Shown piece after piece: positions 59,167 to 64,000 of a DNA stretch of 64,000 nt (position 1 is its first letter; the number at the start of each line of letters is the position of its first letter). Source of the stretch: Nitrospira sp. (GTDB lineage: Bacteria > Nitrospirota > Nitrospiria > Nitrospirales > Nitrospiraceae). The position numbers and the translations under genes were made by a program. The stretch spans positions 248,001-312,000 of the forward strand of contig JALDRG010000003.1 of assembly GCA_031315995.1 (NCBI GenBank). Reading direction: 5' to 3'. The notes under the pieces were generated by a model. That model did no database searches. It worked only from the letters and a program-made list of their open reading frames with translations, and had not been told where the DNA came from.

Positions 59167-59670
59167 ATGCGAGGACAGGGCAGGCTCGATTCATTCGGCT
59201 CCATCTTAACCGGTGTCGCTCACAGGTTGGGTCTGGAGAGCAAACTATTCGAAGCGCGCCTGCGTCGTCACTGGCCCGACATCGTGGGCGAGCCGATCGC
59301 CGCACACACGCGTCCCGATCAGATTCGATTCAAGAAACTCTGCGTCTTCGTGCACAACTCGGTGTGGCTGCAGCAACTTACCTTCCTCAAGCCGGTCCTG
59401 TTGGAGAAGGTCAATACGATGGCGGGCCAGACGCTGGTCAGCGAAATCGTATTGCGCATCGGAGAGTTCTCCGCGGATCACACCGTCATCTCGCCGCCGT
59501 CCGCCCTCGAATCGGCCACGTCTCAACCAAGCGCTCAGTTGGTCCAGGAAGTGACGCTCCACACCCAAGGCATACAAGACCAGGACCTGCGTGAACGCCT
59601 GATCACCCTCATGGCGCAGTCCTTGAGTCAGCCGGCGGCGGCGCCTCGCCCCTCACGACCGGCCCCTTGA
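59167..59670 (+). CDS. DUF721 / DciA-like protein
   Basis: A 167-residue protein. Its N-terminal half has the DUF721 layout: helix LGLESKLFEARLRRHWPDIVGEPIAAHTRPDQ, then strands LCVFVHNSVWLQQLTFLKPVLLEKVN, as in DciA helicase operators that help load DnaB. The C-terminal part is low in complexity. The 3' end overlaps the convergent gene by 62 bases. The close proximity to gyrase genes fits a DNA-replication link. Confidence 0.85.
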   Translation: MRGQGRLDSFGSILTGVAHRLGLESKLFEARLRRHWPDIVGEPIAAHTRPDQIRFKKLCVFVHNSVWLQQLTFLKPVLLEKVNTMAGQTLVSEIVLRIGEFSADHTVISPPSALESATSQPSAQLVQEVTLHTQGIQDQDLRERLITLMAQSLSQPAAAPRPSRPAP

Positions 59671-60223
59671 ACAACTGTCGCGAAAAGGCCGCCGTCGCCG
59701 CGCTGTCTTTTCCCCTGGGAATCGGCCCGATGCGGCCTTCTTCTTCTTGTTCATCGAGCCGGTACAATCCTCGCACGGACTTTTCGAACCCATCCCGCAC
59801 CGTCGCGTCTTCGCCCGTCACGTATTTGTGCAGCACATCGGGTTCCGTCCAGCCCTCGTCGGTAAAGATGTAAATCGCAATGTGCTGATAGCGTCCCTTG
59901 GGATCGTCCAAGGTGGTCGGTTGGATCTTCATGCTGCCGAAATTCCGGCCTTCCGCACCAACCTTGCGGAATCGTTCGATCAGGGTTTCGATCTCGGTAT
60001 CGCTGGTCCAGGAAGGCACGTGCACCGCGACCACCGTACGCTCCTGGGAGCCGACACTGTAGGGGGGAATCGATCGATCCGGACGACTGAGGAACATCCC
60101 GCCCCAGATCAGCGCAAAGGAGCCGAAGAGGACACCCAGCGCCATTTTTACCACGGTGTCCAGCGGACGCTTGGCAGAAGTTCCGGCTGGATCCCCGGCA
60201 CGCGGCGGAGTCGGATCGTTCAT
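59609..60223 (-). CDS. single-pass membrane protein of unknown function
   Basis: About 204 residues; a second ATG at 60223 is preferred to one at 60229, but neither has a clear ribosome-binding site. One membrane helix (VVKMALGVLFGSFALIWGGMFL) is near residue 30, followed by a soluble domain with ERTVVAVHVPSW and FGSMKIQPTTLDDPKGRYQHIAIYIFTDEGW. No family recognised. It lies 40 bases after gyrA on the same strand and may be co-transcribed. Confidence 0.65.
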   Translation of the reverse strand: MNDPTPPRAGDPAGTSAKRPLDTVVKMALGVLFGSFALIWGGMFLSRPDRSIPPYSVGSQERTVVAVHVPSWTSDTEIETLIERFRKVGAEGRNFGSMKIQPTTLDDPKGRYQHIAIYIFTDEGWTEPDVLHKYVTGEDATVRDGFEKSVRGLYRLDEQEEEGRIGPIPRGKDSAATAAFSRQLFKGPVVRGEAPPPADSRTAP

Positions 60224-60269
60224 CACCATGGCGAGGAGGGCCGCAAGAAACAGGCGCGGCTACACAGCA

Positions 60270-62732
60270 TCATGACTCGCCCTCGTCGGGCACTCCTTCT
60301 TCGCGTTCAACCAGTCTCACAACCGCGACGACACGATCCTCATCTCCATCCATATCGAGTAAGCGGACCCCTTGGGTGTTGCGCCCGATTTCCCGGATAT
60401 CGTCGACTTTGCAGCGCAACACTTTGCCCTGAGCGGCCATCAACATGATTTCATCTTCGTCGCGGACTTGGAGGAACCCGACGGCCGGCCCGTTCCGCTC
60501 CGTAGTCTTGACGCTGATGATGCCCTTGCCGCCGCGGCCCTGTATACGATATTCGTTCACCGGTGTCCGCTTTCCATAGCCGCCTTCGGTGACGGTCAGA
60601 ATCGCAGTGGTCGAATCGGGCGTGATCGTCTCCATGCCGATGACCTCATCGCCGGCCTCAAGGGTGATACCGCGCACCCCGTGAGCCGTACGCCCCATCG
60701 CCCGCACATCTTCTTCCTTGAACCGGATGGTGATGCCCTGCTTGGTCCCCAATAGAATCTCGCGCTGGCCGTCGGTGAGATCCACACCGATCAGTTTATC
60801 GCCCGCATCGAGCGAGAGCGCGATGATGCCGCCCTGCCGCGGATTGCTATAGGCCGACAATTCCGTCTTCTTGATGACGCCCAGCTTGGTGCCCATGATG
60901 ATGAAGCGATCAGCCCGGAACTCTTTCACCGGCAGCGAGGCCGTGACCTTCTCGTCCTTTGAGAGCGCCAGGAGGTTCACCAGCGCCTTGCCCTTCGCCG
61001 CCCGGCTGGCTTCGGGAATCTCGTGCACCTTGAGCCAATAGACCTTGCCGGCATCGGTAAAGAAGAGCAGCGCATCGTGCGTGGACGCCGTAAAAAGCGT
61101 TTCGACGAAATCCTCTTCCTTGATGCCCATCGCGATCTTGCCTTTACCGCCGCGCCGCTGCGCCCGATACAGCGTGACCGCGTTCCGCTTGATATACCCG
61201 GTGTGGGAAATTGTCACGACGACTTCTTCTTCAGCGATCAGGTCTTCGAGCGTCAGCTCAGCCTCTTCCTTGACGATCTTGGTGCGTCGTTCGTCCTGGT
61301 ACTTGCTCTTGATCTCGATCAGCTCATCGCGAATGATTGTGCGGACCAACGCCTCGCTGCCGAGGACTGATCGCAGGTATTCGATGGTCTTCAGCACCTC
61401 ACGATACTCGTCCACCAACTTGTCGCGCTCTAGTTGCGTGAGCCGCTGGAGTCGCATTTCCAAAATGGCATTGGCTTGAATTTCCGACAGCCGGAATTCT
61501 TGCATCAAGCCCGTGCGCGCCACATCCGGCGACTGCGATCGGCGGATCAGCGCAATCACGGCATCCAGATTGTCCAGCGCGATCTTGAGGCCTTCGAGGA
61601 TATGGGCGCGTTCTTCCGCCTTGCGCAAGTCATAGGCCGTGCGCCGCACCACCACGTCGCGCCGGTGCTCGACAAAGGCTTCCAGAATGCGCTTGAGGTT
61701 CAGCACTTCCGGTCGGTTGTTGACGAGCGCCAGCATGTTAACGCCGAACGTGGTCTGCAATTGACTGTGTTTGTACAAATTGTTCAGCACCACGAGCGGA
61801 ATCTCGTTCCGTTTCAGCTCGATCACCACACGGACGCCCTCGCGATCGGACTCGTCGCGGATATCGGAGATACCGGTGACCCGATCCTCCTGCGCCAGAT
61901 CGGCAATCTTCTCGATGAGTTTCGACTTGTTCACCTGGTAGGGAATTTCGGTGATGATCAATCGTTCTCGGTCGGTCCGTTCGTCGGTCTCAATCGCCAC
62001 CTTCGCTCGGACGGTCAACAACCCGCGGCCGGTCTCGTAGGCATCCTTGATCCCGGCGGTGCCATAGATGAACCCGGCGGTCGGGAAGTCTGGTCCGGGA
62101 ATCTTCTTCATCAACTGCGCAATCGTGACGTCTGCGTTCTCCAGCAAGAGGAGCAGCCCCTCGATCACTTCACCCAAGTTGTGGGTGGGAATGTTGGTGG
62201 CATACCCGACCGCAATGCCGCCGGCGCCGTTGACCAGCAGGTTCGGCACGCGGGACGGCAGCACGAGCGGCTCCACGAGCGACTCGTCGTAGTTGGGGCC
62301 AAAATCGACCGTCTCCTTTTCGATATCCGCCAGCAGCTCTTCGGCTAATTTGGTCAACCGGGCTTCGGTGTACCGCATCGCGGCAGCCGCGTCGCCGTCC
62401 ATCGAGCCATAATTTCCCTGCCCATCGACCAGCATGTAGCGCATGTTGAAGTTCTGCGCCATGCGCACGAGGGTGTCGTAAATCGCGGAATCTCCATGGG
62501 GGTGGTAGTTACCCATGATCTCGCCCACGATCTTGGCCGACTTTCTGTACGGCCGATTCGCGGCCAGCCCCATTTCGTTCATGCCATGCAGAATGCGCCG
62601 GTGAACCGGCTTCAACCCGTCTCGCACGTCGGGGAGCGCGCGACCGACGATCACGCTCATGGCGTAGTCGAGATACGACGAGCGCATCTCGTCTTCGATC
62701 GCAATCTGTCCTAGTCTTTCATCAGGCGGCAT
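60270..62732 (-). CDS. gyrA: DNA gyrase subunit A
   Basis: 820 residues, with catalytic Tyr in the [12 protein letters not shown] region, [23 protein letters not shown] (Ser at the quinolone position, wild type), and the GyrA box [13 protein letters not shown] that sets gyrase apart from topoisomerase IV. The C-terminal beta-pinwheel has six repeats and an acidic tail. GGAGGG precedes the ATG. It lies 116 bases after gyrB. Confidence 0.98.
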   Translation of the reverse strand: MPPDERLGQIAIEDEMRSSYLDYAMSVIVGRALPDVRDGLKPVHRRILHGMNEMGLAANRPYRKSAKIVGEIMGNYHPHGDSAIYDTLVRMAQNFNMRYMLVDGQGNYGSMDGDAAAAMRYTEARLTKLAEELLADIEKETVDFGPNYDESLVEPLVLPSRVPNLLVNGAGGIAVGYATNIPTHNLGEVIEGLLLLLENADVTIAQLMKKIPGPDFPTAGFIYGTAGIKDAYETGRGLLTVRAKVAIETDERTDRERLIITEIPYQVNKSKLIEKIADLAQEDRVTGISDIRDESDREGVRVVIELKRNEIPLVVLNNLYKHSQLQTTFGVNMLALVNNRPEVLNLKRILEAFVEHRRDVVVRRTAYDLRKAEERAHILEGLKIALDNLDAVIALIRRSQSPDVARTGLMQEFRLSEIQANAILEMRLQRLTQLERDKLVDEYREVLKTIEYLRSVLGSEALVRTIIRDELIEIKSKYQDERRTKIVKEEAELTLEDLIAEEEVVVTISHTGYIKRNAVTLYRAQRRGGKGKIAMGIKEEDFVETLFTASTHDALLFFTDAGKVYWLKVHEIPEASRAAKGKALVNLLALSKDEKVTASLPVKEFRADRFIIMGTKLGVIKKTELSAYSNPRQGGIIALSLDAGDKLIGVDLTDGQREILLGTKQGITIRFKEEDVRAMGRTAHGVRGITLEAGDEVIGMETITPDSTTAILTVTEGGYGKRTPVNEYRIQGRGGKGIISVKTTERNGPAVGFLQVRDEDEIMLMAAQGKVLRCKVDDIREIGRNTQGVRLLDMDGDEDRVVAVVRLVEREEGVPDEGES

Positions 62733-62848
62733 CGACCCTCCACGGATGCTGAGAATGGTCCCCGGCTTCGTTGTCGGCTCGCCGGATGGCCATTTCGAGC
62801 ATCCGACGAACCCACAGAAATACGTTGTCGTCTACTAGATCGGACCGG

Positions 62849-64000
62849 CTATACGTCTAAATTCCGGACTTCCAGCGCATGTTGCTGAATGAAGTTGCGC
62901 CGAGGTTCTACTTCGTCGCCCATCAGGATCGTGAAAATTTCGTCGACGCCGGTCATGTCCTCGAGCTTGACTCGCAGCAACGTCCGCTTTTCAGGGTCCA
63001 TCGTGGTTTCCCAGAGTTGTCCGGGATTCATCTCGCCAAGACCTTTGTACCGTTGGATGTTCAATCCCTGCTTGCCTTCCTCCAGAATCGCTTGCACCAG
63101 CTCGGCCGAACCGTTCTTCAGGACCTCGGCCCCCTTCACCTTGATCTTGTAGGGCGGTTTGCCCAAGCCGATCGTCGCGGGCGCTTGCTTTTGGAGTTCG
63201 CGGAAGTCGGCGGATCCGACCAGTTCATGCGTCACGTCGAACTGATGCATCATGCCGCCCGTGAGAACCTTGCAGACGATCTTGCTCCCCTGATGTTCTT
63301 CATCGTTCACAATGTCGAGGGTCGGTTCGGCTTTCGGGTACACCAGGGCGAGTGTGGCCTTCACATTCGTGACGATCGTCGCCAGCGCCGCCTGATCTTT
63401 CAGCGCCTCACGCGTCAAACCAGGCTCGTCGACGAAGACCCGCAACATGTTGGCTTCATGATGTTTCTTGTTGACCTTGCGGAGGAGGCTTTCAAAGGCG
63501 ATCAACTTTTTGAGAATCGGCAGCAGACGGCGGCCCGACAAAAACTCTCGCCCATTCTCGAGCGCGACTTCGACTTCTTCGACGGCCAAGTCCGCGAGGT
63601 AGTCGTTCATCGCCGGCTCGTCCTTCAGATACCGCTCCGTCTTCCCCTTCTTGACCTTGAAGAGGGGAGGCTGGGCGATATAGATGTATCCCCGCTCCAA
63701 TAGCTCCGGCATCTGGCGGAAGAAAAACGTCAGCAACAGCGTACGGATGTGACTGCCGTCCACATCGGCGTCGGTCATGAGCACGATCTTGTGGTACCGG
63801 GTCCGCGCAATGTCGAAGGCTTCCTTGTCCGGCTTGTCGGAATCCTCTTTTTTCCGGCCGATCCCTGTGCCGAGCGCCAGAATCAACGTGCGGATTTCGT
63901 CGCTGGATAGCATCTTGTCGAAGCGGGCCTTCTCGACGTTCAGGATCTTGCCCTTGAGGGGGAGAATAGCCTGAAACTTCCGATCGCGACCCTGCTTGGC
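62849..64000 (-). CDS. gyrB: DNA gyrase subunit B, 5' part beyond the window
   Basis: The frame is open to base 64000 and reads continuously as GyrB from [22 protein letters not shown], so the ATPase and most of the transducer domain lie outside. The Toprim metal site [19 protein letters not shown] and the C-terminal [22 protein letters not shown] are present. The 383 visible residues make up the topoisomerase half. gyrB and gyrA are neighbours in this order. Confidence 0.98.
   Translation of the reverse strand, partial: AKQGRDRKFQAILPLKGKILNVEKARFDKMLSSDEIRTLILALGTGIGRKKEDSDKPDKEAFDIARTRYHKIVLMTDADVDGSHIRTLLLTFFFRQMPELLERGYIYIAQPPLFKVKKGKTERYLKDEPAMNDYLADLAVEEVEVALENGREFLSGRRLLPILKKLIAFESLLRKVNKKHHEANMLRVFVDEPGLTREALKDQAALATIVTNVKATLALVYPKAEPTLDIVNDEEHQGSKIVCKVLTGGMMHQFDVTHELVGSADFRELQKQAPATIGLGKPPYKIKVKGAEVLKNGSAELVQAILEEGKQGLNIQRYKGLGEMNPGQLWETTMDPEKRTLLRVKLEDMTGVDEIFTILMGDEVEPRRNFIQQHALEVRNLDV

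Noticed and set aside
1..64000. CRISPR array, insertion sequence, integrase or attachment site
   Set aside because: No regularly spaced direct repeats, transposase or integrase motifs were seen; the tRNA-Leu and tmRNA 3' ends have no duplicated copy nearby by eye.

Overview
The window is a bacterial chromosome segment of about 58-60 % GC (judged by eye), densely packed and with most genes from 15.9 kb onward on the minus strand. The mix of an LPS gene (lpxC), a di-haem peroxidase, trehalose synthesis, polyphosphate kinase 2, B12 radical SAM chemistry and many DUF proteins fits a Gram-negative nitrite oxidiser of the Nitrospira type. That assignment is inference; nothing here was searched. No rRNA, insertion sequence, prophage or CRISPR array was seen.

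Layout. 0-4.2 kb: the 3' part of a CarH-like B12 photoreceptor regulator, a DCC thiol protein, and a methyltransferase / glycosyltransferase / SGNH-hydrolase surface-polysaccharide operon. 4.5-6 kb: small hypothetical genes, among them a 50-codon DUF3309 gene, and tRNA-Leu(CAG). 6-15 kb: a degenerate helicase-like protein, rplI, glyA, nrdR, a Rossmann-histidine-kinase / NarL-type response regulator pair, lpxC behind a near-perfect sigma-54 promoter, a lysine-rich 18-residue peptide gene, a HARE-HTH protein and suhB. 15-19.7 kb: an AhpD-like protein, an orphan RiPP-type radical SAM enzyme, pterin dehydratase, a CBS protein and a GDPD enzyme. 19.7-21 kb: a non-coding stretch with repeated structured modules. 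21-28.9 kb: two DUF4412 exported proteins, PPK2, a macrodomain protein, otsBA with a membrane-sensor OtsA, a truncated GH15 gene and a lipoprotein. 29.8-30.1 kb: tmRNA. 30.3-36 kb: DedA-rhodanese fusion, BT1-type transporter, cytochrome c peroxidase divergent from oxyR. 36-43.8 kb: repair, redox and detoxification enzymes.

Two regulatory units stand out. At 43.9-49.1 kb a GAF-GAF-AAA+ sigma-54 activator lies next to two -24/-12 promoters. Each promoter is preceded, at the same distance (about 134 bp), by the same pair of inverted repeats. One promoter drives a 47-residue membrane protein plus DoxX; the other drives a duplicated-domain exported protein. At 50.6-58.4 kb twelve small redox and electrophile-handling genes lie head to tail behind one promoter whose 19-bp spacer is filled by an 18-bp perfect palindrome. 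That is the architecture of MerR-family activation, but no complete MerR-type gene is present in the window.

The right end is housekeeping: smpB, a DUF721/DciA-like gene, gyrA and the 3' part of gyrB. smpB and ssrA, partners in trans-translation, are both here but 28 kb apart.
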